A stretch of 64,000 nucleotides of DNA from Rhizobium sp. CIAT894 (GTDB taxonomy: Bacteria; Pseudomonadota; Alphaproteobacteria; Rhizobiales; Rhizobiaceae). The notes below the pieces were generated by a model that worked only from the letters and a program-made list of their open reading frames with translations, was not told the DNA's origin and did not search any database. Each line of letters begins with the position of its first letter. Within the stretch, counting starts at the first letter, position 1. A program made the position numbers and the translations under genes. This document shows, in pieces, positions 34,182 to 42,753 of this stretch. Location: the NCBI RefSeq assembly GCF_000172795.2, contig NZ_CP020948.1, positions 124,001 through 188,000 on the forward strand, given 5' to 3'.

Positions 34182-35528
34182 TCAGCGGATGACGATCTTG
34201 TCGCCGAGCGTGCTCTTTAGCTCGCTCTCGGCATCACTGACCGCGGCATCGACGGTCTTGTCGCCGGTCCAGGATGCCTGGAGGTTCTTCCACATAATGT
34301 TCCAATAGGTGCCGAAATCGGAATTGTTCGGCATGGCATTGGCATGCGGCAGCAGGCGTTCGGTGGCTTCGCGGGTCCAGCGGTCGGCCGAGTAGAAATC
34401 GACTTGGGATTCTGCCTCGGAGATGCCGAGATGGGCCGATTTGACTGCATGCAGCGCGTTGATGCGCGGCTCGGAGGCGATCGTGATCAGCTGGGCGGCG
34501 ATGTCGGTGTCTTCCTTGTCGTGACCGGCGGTCAAGAGGTAGACGAGCGGATGGGTCAGCGTGTTGGCCTTGCCGCCTTCGCCGGCCGGGATCAGCGTGA
34601 AGATCACGTTGCCGAAGAAGTCCTTGAGGCCTTCCTGGTTGACGAGACGGGCATAGTGCCAGGTGCCGCCGTCCCAGATGCCGGCCTTGCCGGTGGCGAC
34701 TTCCTTCCACCACTGGTCGCCCGGCATGCCGATGTGGTTCTTCTTGGTGACGCCTGATTTAACGGCATCGGCGAAGAACTGGTAGGTGCGCGTCATCGCC
34801 GCCTTGTCGAAGACGAGTTTGCCGCCCTCTTCCATCGTGCCGCCGAAGCTGGTGTAGAACTGCCAGTAGTCAGGGCCGTTGCTGGTGCGGGGATAGAAGC
34901 CGTAGCCCGGCTGGACGAGGCCCTTGTCCTGCATCTTCTTGGCGTCTTCGAGCAGGTTCTTCATGGTGTACTTGCCGTCCTGAACGCTCTGCGGCAGCGC
35001 GTCGAGATCGGCGTCGCTATAGCCGATCGCTTTCATGTACGGCTTCCAGAAGAACATCGGACGGGATTCGGCATCCTGCGGAATCCCGTAGACGGTGCCA
35101 TTGTAGGAGGCGATCTGCAGCAGGTTTTCGTAGATGCCGTTGAGCGGCCAGGAGTCGAGATCGACGTAATCTTCGATCGGAACGATGAGGCCGGCCTGCG
35201 ACCAGGGCGCGATGTCTTCATGACCGCTGACGACGATATTGGGCGCGGTCTTGGCTTCTGCAGCCAGCGTCAGCGCCTGCTTGAAGTCCTCCCAGGCCGA
35301 ATAGGATTTCTTCTCGACGGTGATTTTCAGGTCTTCGCCCTTGAGGGCGGCCTGGCGCTGCAGCTGCTGGGCCGCGATCTCGATAGCGTCGAGGCGATAG
35401 ACGTCGTTCGGGCCGGTGCCGCCTGCCCAGACGCTGATGGTAACGTCCTTGGCGAAGGCGAAAGCGGAGGTCGAGGCCAGGATGGCGGCCGCGATGGTGA
35501 GGGATTTCAGTGTCGGCAAAATGGTCAT
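34182..35528 (-). CDS. ABC transporter substrate-binding protein (family 1)
   Basis: 448-aa periplasmic receptor. ATG at 35528 follows GGGAGACGAAGAAG; signal peptide MTILPTLKSLTIAAAILAST then AFAFAKD with cleavage after AFA. The mature domain starts VTISVWAGGTGPNDVYR and contains the family 1 blocks FKQALTLAAEAKTAPNIVVS and AGIWDGGTWHYA. First gene of an operon with two permeases, ATPase, glycerophosphodiesterase, LacI and inositol-phosphatase-family genes. The ligand may thus be a glycerophosphodiester. Confidence 0.9.
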   Translation of the reverse strand: MTILPTLKSLTIAAAILASTSAFAFAKDVTISVWAGGTGPNDVYRLDAIEIAAQQLQRQAALKGEDLKITVEKKSYSAWEDFKQALTLAAEAKTAPNIVVSGHEDIAPWSQAGLIVPIEDYVDLDSWPLNGIYENLLQIASYNGTVYGIPQDAESRPMFFWKPYMKAIGYSDADLDALPQSVQDGKYTMKNLLEDAKKMQDKGLVQPGYGFYPRTSNGPDYWQFYTSFGGTMEEGGKLVFDKAAMTRTYQFFADAVKSGVTKKNHIGMPGDQWWKEVATGKAGIWDGGTWHYARLVNQEGLKDFFGNVIFTLIPAGEGGKANTLTHPLVYLLTAGHDKEDTDIAAQLITIASEPRINALHAVKSAHLGISEAESQVDFYSADRWTREATERLLPHANAMPNNSDFGTYWNIMWKNLQASWTGDKTVDAAVSDAESELKSTLGDKIVIR

Positions 35529-35662
35529 CTTCTTCGTCTCCCTGGAAGAGCAGTGTGAAGCCTCTTGGCGGGTCAGCACTGCTGATGATGGCCGCTCCGA
35601 AACCCCACGAAAACGTGACGATGTCCGCTCTAGGGGGTTGATGTAACGACCGAATGACAAAA

Positions 35663-35678
35663 TTGAGCACGTGTGCAA
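35663..35678. promoter_or_regulatory. candidate LacI-family operator
   Basis: TTGAGCAC|GTGTGCAA: imperfect palindrome (6 of 8 positions symmetric) around a central CG, 135 bp upstream of the binding-protein start. Fits a LacI-type site for the regulator encoded in the same operon. Confidence 0.4.
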
Positions 35679-35855
35679 AAATTATTATGACGATCTTCTC
35701 GACGTGGTCAATGCCGATGAAAGGGTCAGTTTCAGCTGCCGGTCGATATCGATGCCGATAGCGCTGGGCAAGGTCCATCCATCGCCACGGGTCTCGCCAC
35801 AATGGCACTCCCGGCCCGCGTTTCGCTCTTGCCTGTCTTTCGTCGATCGGCTAAT

Positions 35856-35931
35856 AATTGCTGCCGGAGCAATTCAACAACGGAGGCGTGCAATGACAGA
35901 TATTTCCTCGTCCAACGCCTCTTTGGCATAG
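35856..35931 (+). other. inverted repeat plus 12-codon ORF (possible leader)
   Basis: AATTGCT-GCCGG-AGCAATT (35856-35874) is a perfect 7-bp inverted repeat. GGAGG at 35882-35886 precedes ATG 35893 by 6 nt, opening MTDISSSNASLA and stopping at 35931. The arrangement resembles a leader peptide or a very small protein, but there is no clear gene immediately downstream that it would control. Confidence 0.35.
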
Positions 35932-36100
35932 GCTTCCGAAGCTCCCTGCCTCGATTCAATCCGAGACCTTTCAAGCTTCACCATCCGAAGACGGCATCCG
36001 TTTCGCACGCAGCGTTTTGGCACGGCGACGTCCGCGCGACATGGCGTTGCGCTCTTCAGGCTTGAGAGAAGGGCGGTTCAGATTCTGACCGCGATTGATC

Positions 36101-36283
36101 ATGAACAATCAGCACGCCGGCGACAGCCTGGCGACATCCATGAGCGAGCTTTGCTCGCGATTTAGCTTTCGGGAGATTCTCGTCGCAACCATCATTGCCC
36201 GGCGGAAACGTCGTCGCATGGTGAACAGCTTGGGCTTCTTTCCACCATGGGTGCGCCGCGACCTCGCTTTATCAGACGAATAG
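36101..36283 (+). CDS. small hypothetical protein, weakly DUF1127-like
   Basis: 60 aa starting MNNQHAGDS. The second half IIARRKRRRMVNSL...PPWVRRDLALSDE has the basic stretch plus a short ..L..D.GL-like end seen in small DUF1127 (YjiS-like) proteins common in rhizobia, but the match is loose and the ribosome site is poor. It could be a real small RNA-associated protein, a decayed gene or a chance frame. Confidence 0.35.
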   Translation: MNNQHAGDSLATSMSELCSRFSFREILVATIIARRKRRRMVNSLGFFPPWVRRDLALSDE

Positions 36284-36531
36284 ATCGGCTTCCTTGCCGA
36301 TATTGGCAATATCCGGCCGAGATGGTTTCAAGGCGAAATCATCCCGGCCGGCTTCTGCTTCTCATTGGCCATGAGGTCCATCTTCCGGATGGAATTCGAA
36401 CCCACCATCACCAAGCGACCGAGCCACGCTTCGATTGAAATAGCTGGAACTTTAAGTTACGGAAGGATGCCTGCATTTCGGTATCCATCGCCTTCCGCAT
36501 CCTCCGATCATCGTTTTTGCACGTTCATCCC

Positions 36532-36990
36532 ATGAGCCTTGAATCCGTCCGCGCTTTCCTCCGTGCCCACGCGCCCGATATCGAAATCATCGAAACCGCC
36601 GAGAGCTCCTCGACGGTGGCGCTTGCCGCCGAAGCCCACGGCGTCGAACCCGCCCAGATCGCCAAGACGATCTGTCTGCGTGTCGGCGAGCAGATGATGC
36701 TGGTCGTTGCCGGCGGCACGGCGCGGCTCGACAATCGCAAGTTCAAGGACACGTTCGGGGCCAAGGGGCGCATGCTCGATGCCGAGGAAGTCGTGGCCGT
36801 CACCAGCCATCCGGTCGGCGGCGTCTGCCCCTTCGGCCTGCCCTCGCCGCTGCCGATCTATTGCGGCATCTCTCTGAAACGTTTCGATGAAGTCGTGCCG
36901 GCGGCCGGCTCGACGAATTCGGCCGTGCGCATCGAAACCGGGCGGCTGGCCGAGCTGACCGGCGCCAGCTGGGTCGACGTCTGCCAGTAG
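36532..36990 (+). CDS. YbaK/EbsC family aminoacyl-tRNA deacylase
   Basis: 152 aa. The YbaK/ProX fold is shown by AAEAHGVEPAQIAKTICLRV, the conserved lysine in the AKT segment, FGAKGRMLDAEEV and VGGVCPFGLP, with GSTNSAVRIETGRLAEL at the end. Such proteins hydrolyse mischarged tRNA (for example Cys- or Ala-tRNAPro) in trans. ATG at 36532 is preferred over an in-frame start at 36517. Monocistronic by spacing. Confidence 0.88.
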   Translation: MSLESVRAFLRAHAPDIEIIETAESSSTVALAAEAHGVEPAQIAKTICLRVGEQMMLVVAGGTARLDNRKFKDTFGAKGRMLDAEEVVAVTSHPVGGVCPFGLPSPLPIYCGISLKRFDEVVPAAGSTNSAVRIETGRLAELTGASWVDVCQ

Positions 36991-37087
36991 GCGTGTGACA
37001 GCAATGGAGCCGAAGAGCTTCAAACCCGGGAAAGTGTACCTATATGTCTCCTGACATGCCGTGATTGCGCATGACAGGAGATCAAGA

Positions 37088-38095
37088 ATGCCGGGTGCCA
37101 TTTCGCGTTTTGCCAAGTTTGCGGCCATTGCCGCTCTGACGAGCGCTACCGTTTTTGCTTCCCTCGACAGTGCCGAGGCGCGCCGGGCCGGCAGCGGCGG
37201 TTTCGGAAGCCGCGGTACGCGCACCTTCCAGGCTCCTCCGATCACCAGCACGGCACCTGCGCCTGCCGCGCCGATCGAACGGTCGATGACGCCCCGTCCG
37301 CAGACGACGGCACCTGCAACCGCGCAGCAGCCCTTCAGCGCTCAGCGTCCCGGTCTCTTCGGCGGCTTCGGCCGTTCGATGATCGGCGGCCTGATTGCCG
37401 GCGGCCTGCTTGGCATGCTGCTCGGTCACGGTTTCGGCGGCGGCTTCGGCTTCCTCGGCATGCTCCTGCAGATCGCTTTGATCGGCGGTGCCGTCATGCT
37501 CGCCATGCGTTATTTCGCCAACCGCCGACAGCCTTCCTACGGCGTCGGCGGTCAGAGCCGATCCTACGCCCAGTCCTACGGCATGTCGCCAGCAGGCAAT
37601 TCGTCCTTCCAGATCCCGGCGATCGGTTCGGGCGCGGGTTCGGGTTCGTCCTCGCGCGGCAACCGCCCGAGCGATGAGATCGGGCTGGCGCAGGCCGATC
37701 TCGACCAGTTCGAGGAACTGCTGACCGGCGTTCAGACCGCTTACGGTGCCGAGGATTACGGCACGTTGCGCCGCCTGACGACGCCCGAGGCGATGTCCTA
37801 CCTTGCCGAGGAGCTCGGCGAAAACGCCACCAACGGCGTGCGCAACCGCGTTTCCGATGTCAAGCTGCTGCACGGCGATATCGCCGAGGCCTGGCGCGAG
37901 GACGGTCAGGACTATGCGACACTCGCCATGCGCTATTCCTCGATCGATGCCATGGTCGAACGCAACAGCGGCCGCGTCGTTTCCGGCGACGATCGCCACC
38001 CGAGCGAAAGCACCGAGGTATGGACCTTCGTGCGCAAGCCGAGCGGCGACTGGAAGCTCGCCGCGATCCAGGGCACGGAGCAGCGCGCCGCCTGA
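37088..38095 (+). CDS. Tim44-like domain membrane protein
   Basis: 335 aa. An N-terminal signal-like segment (FAKFAAIAALTSATVFASL) is followed by an S/G/T/P-rich region to about residue 95, then a glycine-rich hydrophobic stretch (GGLIAGGLLGMLLGHGFGGG through LIGGAVMLAMRYF) that forms one or two membrane helices, and a C-terminal Tim44-like domain (LDQFEELLTGVQTAYGAED ... VWTFVRKPSGDWKLAAIQG). ATG at 37088 has AGGAG 8 nt upstream. In alphaproteobacteria such proteins are linked to membrane protein handling, but the role is undefined. Confidence 0.8.
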   Translation: MPGAISRFAKFAAIAALTSATVFASLDSAEARRAGSGGFGSRGTRTFQAPPITSTAPAPAAPIERSMTPRPQTTAPATAQQPFSAQRPGLFGGFGRSMIGGLIAGGLLGMLLGHGFGGGFGFLGMLLQIALIGGAVMLAMRYFANRRQPSYGVGGQSRSYAQSYGMSPAGNSSFQIPAIGSGAGSGSSSRGNRPSDEIGLAQADLDQFEELLTGVQTAYGAEDYGTLRRLTTPEAMSYLAEELGENATNGVRNRVSDVKLLHGDIAEAWREDGQDYATLAMRYSSIDAMVERNSGRVVSGDDRHPSESTEVWTFVRKPSGDWKLAAIQGTEQRAA

Positions 38096-38114
38096 GTGGC
38101 GCGCCTTTCCTGGT

Positions 38115-38225
38115 CTAAAGCGCGTCGCGATCTTTCAGAGTCGGCCCTCGCGCTTTAGGTCCTTGTTCTTCCGCATGTCGTTGGCGCAAAACCCGCTTAC
38201 ACACTTTTGCGCGACATGCTCTAAT
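38115..38225. repeat. RIME-like palindromic mosaic repeat
   Basis: Two consecutive palindromes: CTAAAGCGCG...CGCGCTTTAG (38115-38159) and GCATGTCG..GCGCAAAACCCGC..TTTTGCGCGACATGC (38173-38220). Same two-hairpin layout as the copies at 47.6 and 54.0 kb but a diverged sequence. Its right end supplies the stop region of the following minus-strand gene. Confidence 0.65.
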
Positions 38226-39252
38226 TCACTGCGACTGGTTTGGAGCGCATGCGGGAGACCGTCTCGCGCTCCGCCCGTTTGCAGCGCATCGGCGGCAGGC
38301 CGCGATCCATCAGGTCCATGTCCTCGAGCACCATGTCGCCCATCTTCTTGAAGGCGCTGTCGAGCGCGCCGGCCCGATGCGCCGAGCGGATGAAGCCTTT
38401 CAGGGCCCGCACCGGATGATCGGGCGGCAGCGGCTCCTCAGGATAGACATCGCTTGCCGCGACGATATGGCCTGACGAAACGGCCGTCATCAGCGCGTCG
38501 AAATCGACGACATCGGCGCGGCTGAGCAGGATGAAGGCCGCGCCTTCGCGCATGCTGGCGAAGGCCTCTGTGCCGAGGAACCCCTTGTTTTCACTGGTGA
38601 CGGCTGCAACGACGAAGACGAAATCGCTCTTCGTCAGCACATCTTCCAGGCTTGCCGGCTCCACGCCGTTTTCCTCGAGGATCGAGCGCGGCAGCCAGGG
38701 ATCGAAGACCCGGATGCGCGCCTTGAAGCCGGAGAGCAGCCTGCGCAGCGCCTTGCCGAGATCGCCGAAGCCGACGATGCCGACCTCGGAGCCGGCGATC
38801 AGCCGCGCACTCCTATTGCCCTCCCCGCCCCAGAGTTCGCTGCCCTCGCGAAATGCCACATCCGCATCGACAATGCCGCGCGCCAAGGCCAGCGCGAAGC
38901 CGAGACCGATTTCGGCAACCGGCTCGGCAAAGACCTGGCCCGTCGTCACGACATGAATGCCGCGCTCGAAGAGCACATCATAGGGCATATTGTTCAAGAG
39001 ATTGCTTTCGACGTTGAGGATCGAGCGCAGGGCCGGCATTCCAGCCAGCGTTTCCGCCGCAAGAGGCGGCTGGCCGATGATATAGCGCGCCCTGCCGAGG
39101 ATGTCGCCGCCGAGCCCGGCGATATTGTCGGGGTCGGCCTCGACGATTTCGTATTTCGCATGCAATTCGGCGCGCGCCGTGTCGGTGAAGATCAGGTCGA
39201 GCGTGCGCGGTTCGGGCGCGCTGATCGCCAGCGGGCGTTCGGTGTTGGTCAT
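38221..39252 (-). CDS. D-isomer specific 2-hydroxyacid dehydrogenase family protein
   Basis: 343 aa. NAD-binding Rossmann motif VGIVGFGDLGKALRRLLSGF near residue 165, then VFDPWLPRS, a VFVVAAVTSENKGFLG segment, SRADVVDFDALM and the catalytic-region histidine in FIRSAHRAG. ATG at 39252 follows GGAGGAGACACTC exactly. It is longer at the C-terminus than most (a basic tail RCKRAERETVSRMRSK). Likely reduces or oxidises a 2-keto/2-hydroxy acid; the substrate is unknown. Confidence 0.87.
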   Translation of the reverse strand: MTNTERPLAISAPEPRTLDLIFTDTARAELHAKYEIVEADPDNIAGLGGDILGRARYIIGQPPLAAETLAGMPALRSILNVESNLLNNMPYDVLFERGIHVVTTGQVFAEPVAEIGLGFALALARGIVDADVAFREGSELWGGEGNRSARLIAGSEVGIVGFGDLGKALRRLLSGFKARIRVFDPWLPRSILEENGVEPASLEDVLTKSDFVFVVAAVTSENKGFLGTEAFASMREGAAFILLSRADVVDFDALMTAVSSGHIVAASDVYPEEPLPPDHPVRALKGFIRSAHRAGALDSAFKKMGDMVLEDMDLMDRGLPPMRCKRAERETVSRMRSKPVAVN

Positions 39253-39550
39253 GAGTGTCTCCTCCAACGCGCGGGCGATTTGTGTCGCCTCGTCCGGACG
39301 ATTGATAGCCGCTGTGCCGGGCTGTTTCCAGCTCATGGAACAGGAATTGAAGAGCCGAGGTCCTTCGAAGGATGGATGCGCTATCGAAAGCGGCATTTGC
39401 CTATCATATAAGCAATTGAATTGCCTTGTGATTTATGCCTTTCTCGTTGACCGGGCAGACTCTTTGAACTAGCCTGATGCGCGCGACTTGGAGCCATGCC
39501 GGATGTTCGGCGGCGGCAGGATATTCAAAAATTCACGAGGGAATCGAGCA

Positions 39551-40150
39551 ATGAAATCAGCACTCAAGAGCGTCCTGCTGGCTTTGGCTGCCGCAGCGCT
39601 TCCGGCCGCCGCCTTCGCCCATCCCGCCATCGGCGACGCGGCCGGTTTCAGCCATGGTTTTGCCCATCCGATATCAGGCCTCGATCATGTCCTCGCCATG
39701 GTGATGGTCGGTATTTTCGCATTCCAGCTCGGCGGTCGCGCCACCTGGCTCGTACCGACGACCTTCGTTCTTGTCATGGCGCTCGGCGGCGCCCTCGGCG
39801 CTGCCGGCATCGATGTTCCCTTCGTTGAATTGGGCATTGCGCTTTCCGTCATCGTCCTCGGCGCTATCGTTGCGCTCGACGTCAAGGCGCCGCTCGCCGC
39901 AGCACTCGGCATTGTCGGCCTCTTTGCGATCTTCCACGGTCATGCGCACGGCGCCGAAATGCCGGAAAATGCGGCTGGCGTCGCCTATGCCGCCGGTTTC
40001 ATGATCGCGACCGCGCTGCTGCACGGCGCAGGCCTTGCCCTTGGTTACGTCGTCGGCCGCGCCGGTGGACGCCAGGGCGCCTTCGTGGCGCGTGCGGCTG
40101 GCGGCATCGCTGCCATATCGGGTGTGGGCATCCTGGCCGGCTTGATCTGA
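39551..40150 (+). CDS. HupE/UreJ family membrane protein
   Basis: 199 aa. Signal-like N-terminus MKSALKSVLLALAAAALPAA ends AFAHPAIGD; the family signature HPISGLDHVLAMVMVGIFAFQLGG follows, then five further hydrophobic helices with HGHAHGAEMP in the loop. Histidine-rich loops fit a metal permease of the nickel/cobalt type, but no urease or hydrogenase gene is in the window. A hairpin at 40208-40241 lies behind it. Confidence 0.88.
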   Translation: MKSALKSVLLALAAAALPAAAFAHPAIGDAAGFSHGFAHPISGLDHVLAMVMVGIFAFQLGGRATWLVPTTFVLVMALGGALGAAGIDVPFVELGIALSVIVLGAIVALDVKAPLAAALGIVGLFAIFHGHAHGAEMPENAAGVAYAAGFMIATALLHGAGLALGYVVGRAGGRQGAFVARAAGGIAAISGVGILAGLI

Positions 40151-40207
40151 GCCGCCTCGATCAGCGGCGGCGTGCATAAACGCCGCTCATCATCACAGTC
40201 AGACCAG

Positions 40208-40241
40208 AACGCCCGGCATGCGCATCGCGTTGCCGGGCGTT
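40208..40241 (+). terminator. stem-loop downstream of hupE-like gene
   Basis: AACGCCCGGCA / TGCCGGGCGTT, an 11-bp perfect stem with a 12-base loop. There is no T-run (ACTGCG follows), so it may be a Rho-dependent end or an mRNA-stabilising hairpin. Confidence 0.5.
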
Positions 40242-40366
40242 ACTGCGTGATGGCTGCGAAGTGCTGCTGAATTGATCCAAGTCAAATCCGGCCGTGCCCC
40301 GCCCTGTTATATCCAGTTCACGATCAATGAACGGACATCCAAATTGACGCAGGGTCGCCTTGCGAA

Positions 40367-40396
40367 TTGTCGGCTGGTCGCGAAATTGACTATAGT
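40367..40396 (+). promoter_or_regulatory. sigma-70-type promoter of the regulator-cyd operon
   Basis: TTGTCG (40367-40372) and TATAGT (40391-40396) with an 18-base spacer. The -10 box overlaps the first bases of the 26-bp inverted repeat, which would let a bound repressor block RNA polymerase. Confidence 0.5.
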
Positions 40397-40420
40397 GATT
40401 TCAGAAATTACTGAAATCAC
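40395..40420. promoter_or_regulatory. 26-bp operator with 10-bp perfect arms
   Basis: GTGATTTCAG-AAATTA-CTGAAATCAC: perfect 10-bp arms round a 6-base spacer, about 14 bp before the GbsR/MarR regulator start and touching the -10 box. This is the expected form of a dimeric winged-helix regulator site. Confidence 0.8.
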
Positions 40421-40433
40421 AGACGCAACGGAA

Positions 40434-41018
40434 ATGACTATGAACCTTCCGCCTCTCGTTCAGTCCTTCGTTCTCCATTTCGGCGAAATGGGCTCCCGCT
40501 GGGGAATCAACCGCACGGTCGGCCAGATCTATGCCTTGCTCTACGTCTCGCCAGCGCCGATCTGCGCCGAGGAGATTGCCGATGCGCTCGCCATTTCGCG
40601 CTCCAACGTGTCGATGAGCCTGCGCGAACTGCAGGCGTGGAACCTTGTGCTTCTCAAACACAAGCCGGACGACCGCCGCGACTTTTTCACCACGCCCGAT
40701 GATGTGTGGCTCATCTTGCGGACGCTTGCCGAGGAGCGAAAGAAGCGGGAAGTCGATCCGACGCTGTCGGTCCTGCGTGAGATCCTGATGCAGCGGCCGG
40801 CGAGCGACGCCGAACGGCATGCGCAGGCGCGCATGAGCGAGATGCATACGCTGATCGAGCAGCTGACGCATTGGTATGAAGACGTAAAACAACTTGAAAC
40901 GGAAAGGCTTGCGACGCTACTCTCGCTGGGCGCGAAAGTAACCAAGCTTCTGGAGGCCAAGGACCGGGTCGTCTCGCTCGGCCGCAGCCGCCGGCCGAAT
41001 CCTGCGAACAAGAGTTAG
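40434..41018 (+). CDS. GbsR/MarR family transcriptional regulator
   Basis: 194 aa. Winged helix-turn-helix in the first half: GINRTVGQIYALLYVSPAPI, then AEEIADALAISRSNVSMSLRELQAWNLV and DDRRDFFTT, followed by a helical C-terminal region. Two ATGs (40434, 40440) are possible; the open frame extends upstream through the operator, so the first of these is chosen. The stop lies 4 nt before cydD, so regulator and cytochrome bd operon are likely one transcript, autoregulated through the adjoining inverted repeat. It may respond to redox state or osmolyte-like ligands; the signal is not known. Confidence 0.88.
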   Translation: MTMNLPPLVQSFVLHFGEMGSRWGINRTVGQIYALLYVSPAPICAEEIADALAISRSNVSMSLRELQAWNLVLLKHKPDDRRDFFTTPDDVWLILRTLAEERKKREVDPTLSVLREILMQRPASDAERHAQARMSEMHTLIEQLTHWYEDVKQLETERLATLLSLGAKVTKLLEAKDRVVSLGRSRRPNPANKS

Positions 41019-41022
41019 CGCC

Positions 41023-42753
41023 ATGGGCACTGCTTTCTTCGACGCGAGAGATAAATCGGGGGTACAGCCGCGGGATGGCGATGCTGTTTCATCCCGCCGT
41101 GACACGGCGAAAGGCCGGCTGCGAAGAGCCGCGATGCTGCAGGCGCTCGCCACGGCCATCTGGATCCCGCAGGCCGGATTGCTCGCCATCTCGGTCGGCC
41201 GTATCGCCGATGGCGGGGGATTGCAGGGCGTTCTCTGGCCGGCCTTTGGCATCCTCGTCCTCGGATTGGCGAGGAGCTGTCTCGACGCGGCTGGCGGCCG
41301 CTTCGCCTTTCGCGCCGCCCGCATAGAGCTCAGTCACAAGCGGCAGGCCGCCGTCGCTGCTCTTTCCCTGTCGTCGCCCGTCGATCGCGGCCGTCCGGCG
41401 TCCGGTAAAGCCGGAAGCGTCATCGGCGAACAGGCCGAACTGATTGTGCCCTATCTCTCGCGTTTCCAGCCGGCACGGATGAAGGCGAGCCTTGTGCCGC
41501 TGGTGATCCTCGCCTGCATCCTTCCCGTCTCCTGGATTGCCGCACTCGTGCTCCTGTTCGCCGCGCCGCTGATCCCGATCTTCATGGCGTTGATCGGCTG
41601 GCGCGCCCAAGCGGCCAGCGAAAGACAGCTTGTCGCGACCGGCGGTCTCAACGGCTTCCTGCTCGACCGGCTGCGCGGGCTGACGACGATCCGCGCGCTC
41701 GACGCGGTCGATGCGACGGCTTTTCGGCTGCGGCGCGAGGCGGAATCGCTGCGTTCGCGCACCATGTCCGTGTTGAAGATCGCCTTCCTCTCCTCGGCCG
41801 TGCTTGAGCTCTTCGCAGCACTCGGCGTGGCGATGATTGCCGTCTATGTCGGCTTCAGCCTGCTTGGCGAAATCCGCTTCGGAACCTGGTCGGGCGGGCT
41901 CGACCTGGCCGAGGGCTTGTTCATCCTGCTGCTCGCGCCCGCCTTCTTCGAGCCGCTGCGCGAACTCTCCGCGGTCTGGCACGACCGGGCGGCCGGTGAA
42001 GCGGCGCTGAAGGCGCTGGACGCGCTTGCAACGGGTGGCTTGCCCATCCGGGGATCGGCCGAACCCATGGCTCCGGCTGGCGGCATGGCTCCGGACATCC
42101 GCCTTGAAAATCTCGCCTTTCGTTACGGCGCCGACGAACCGCTTGTTCTCGACGGTTTCAATCTCGATATCGCCGCCGGCGAACACGTGGCGCTGCTCGG
42201 TGCCAGCGGTTCCGGCAAGTCGACGCTTCTTTCGCTCGTTGCGGGACTGGCGCCCTGCAGCGAAGGCCGCATCATCATCGGCGGCACCGAGCTTGAGGAT
42301 GATACTGCCGCTGCTGTGCGCGGCGGCATGGCGTGGATCGGCCAGAAGCCGCATATCTTTGCCGGTACCATCGCGGGCAATATCGCGCTCGGAAGGCCCG
42401 GCATCTCGCGCAGCGATTTGGCCGGTGCACTCGATGCCGCCAGCCTCGGAAGGGTTGCCGATGCGTATGGCAACCGGTCGCTAGGCGAGAGTGGGATCGG
42501 GCTTTCCGGCGGTGAGGCGCTGCGGCTTGCGATCGCGCGTGCGGCTTGCAATCCCGATCTCCAGATCATCCTGGCCGACGAGCCGACCGCCCATCTCGAC
42601 GCCGCAACCGCGGCCGAAGTGACCGAGAGCCTGCTTTCGCTTGCCAGGGGCCGCACCTTGATCGTGGCGACCCATGACCCGCTGCTTGCCGCCCGCATGC
42701 ATCGCAGCCTGCGCGTCGACGCTGACAGCATTATGAGGGAGGCGGCCGAATGA
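41023..42753 (+). CDS. cydD: thiol reductant ABC exporter subunit CydD
   Basis: 576-aa half-transporter: six-helix membrane domain in the first ~340 residues, then an ATPase domain with Walker A GASGSGKST from residue 393, signature LSGGEALRLAIARA and Walker B IILADEPTAHLDA. With CydC it exports cysteine/glutathione to the periplasm, needed to assemble cytochrome bd. Overlaps cydC by 4 nt. The extended hydrophilic N-terminus (~35 residues) is normal for alphaproteobacterial CydD. Confidence 0.93.
   Translation: MGTAFFDARDKSGVQPRDGDAVSSRRDTAKGRLRRAAMLQALATAIWIPQAGLLAISVGRIADGGGLQGVLWPAFGILVLGLARSCLDAAGGRFAFRAARIELSHKRQAAVAALSLSSPVDRGRPASGKAGSVIGEQAELIVPYLSRFQPARMKASLVPLVILACILPVSWIAALVLLFAAPLIPIFMALIGWRAQAASERQLVATGGLNGFLLDRLRGLTTIRALDAVDATAFRLRREAESLRSRTMSVLKIAFLSSAVLELFAALGVAMIAVYVGFSLLGEIRFGTWSGGLDLAEGLFILLLAPAFFEPLRELSAVWHDRAAGEAALKALDALATGGLPIRGSAEPMAPAGGMAPDIRLENLAFRYGADEPLVLDGFNLDIAAGEHVALLGASGSGKSTLLSLVAGLAPCSEGRIIIGGTELEDDTAAAVRGGMAWIGQKPHIFAGTIAGNIALGRPGISRSDLAGALDAASLGRVADAYGNRSLGESGIGLSGGEALRLAIARAACNPDLQIILADEPTAHLDAATAAEVTESLLSLARGRTLIVATHDPLLAARMHRSLRVDADSIMREAAE

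Larger units (their letters stand above)
35529..36531. other. ~1-kb region without a well-supported gene
   Basis: Upstream of the binding-protein operon. It holds a candidate LacI operator (35663-35678), a 19-bp inverted repeat followed by a 12-codon ORF with a good ribosome site (35856-35931), and one small ORF (36101-36283). GC content and codon periodicity drop compared with flanks. Several other short frames on both strands show no recognisable protein, and the region may contain gene debris. Confidence 0.6.

Noticed and set aside
41089..42354. Large minus-strand frames opposite cydD and cydC
   Set aside because: High-GC mirror frames without motifs; the CydDC ABC exporter domains are complete on the plus strand.
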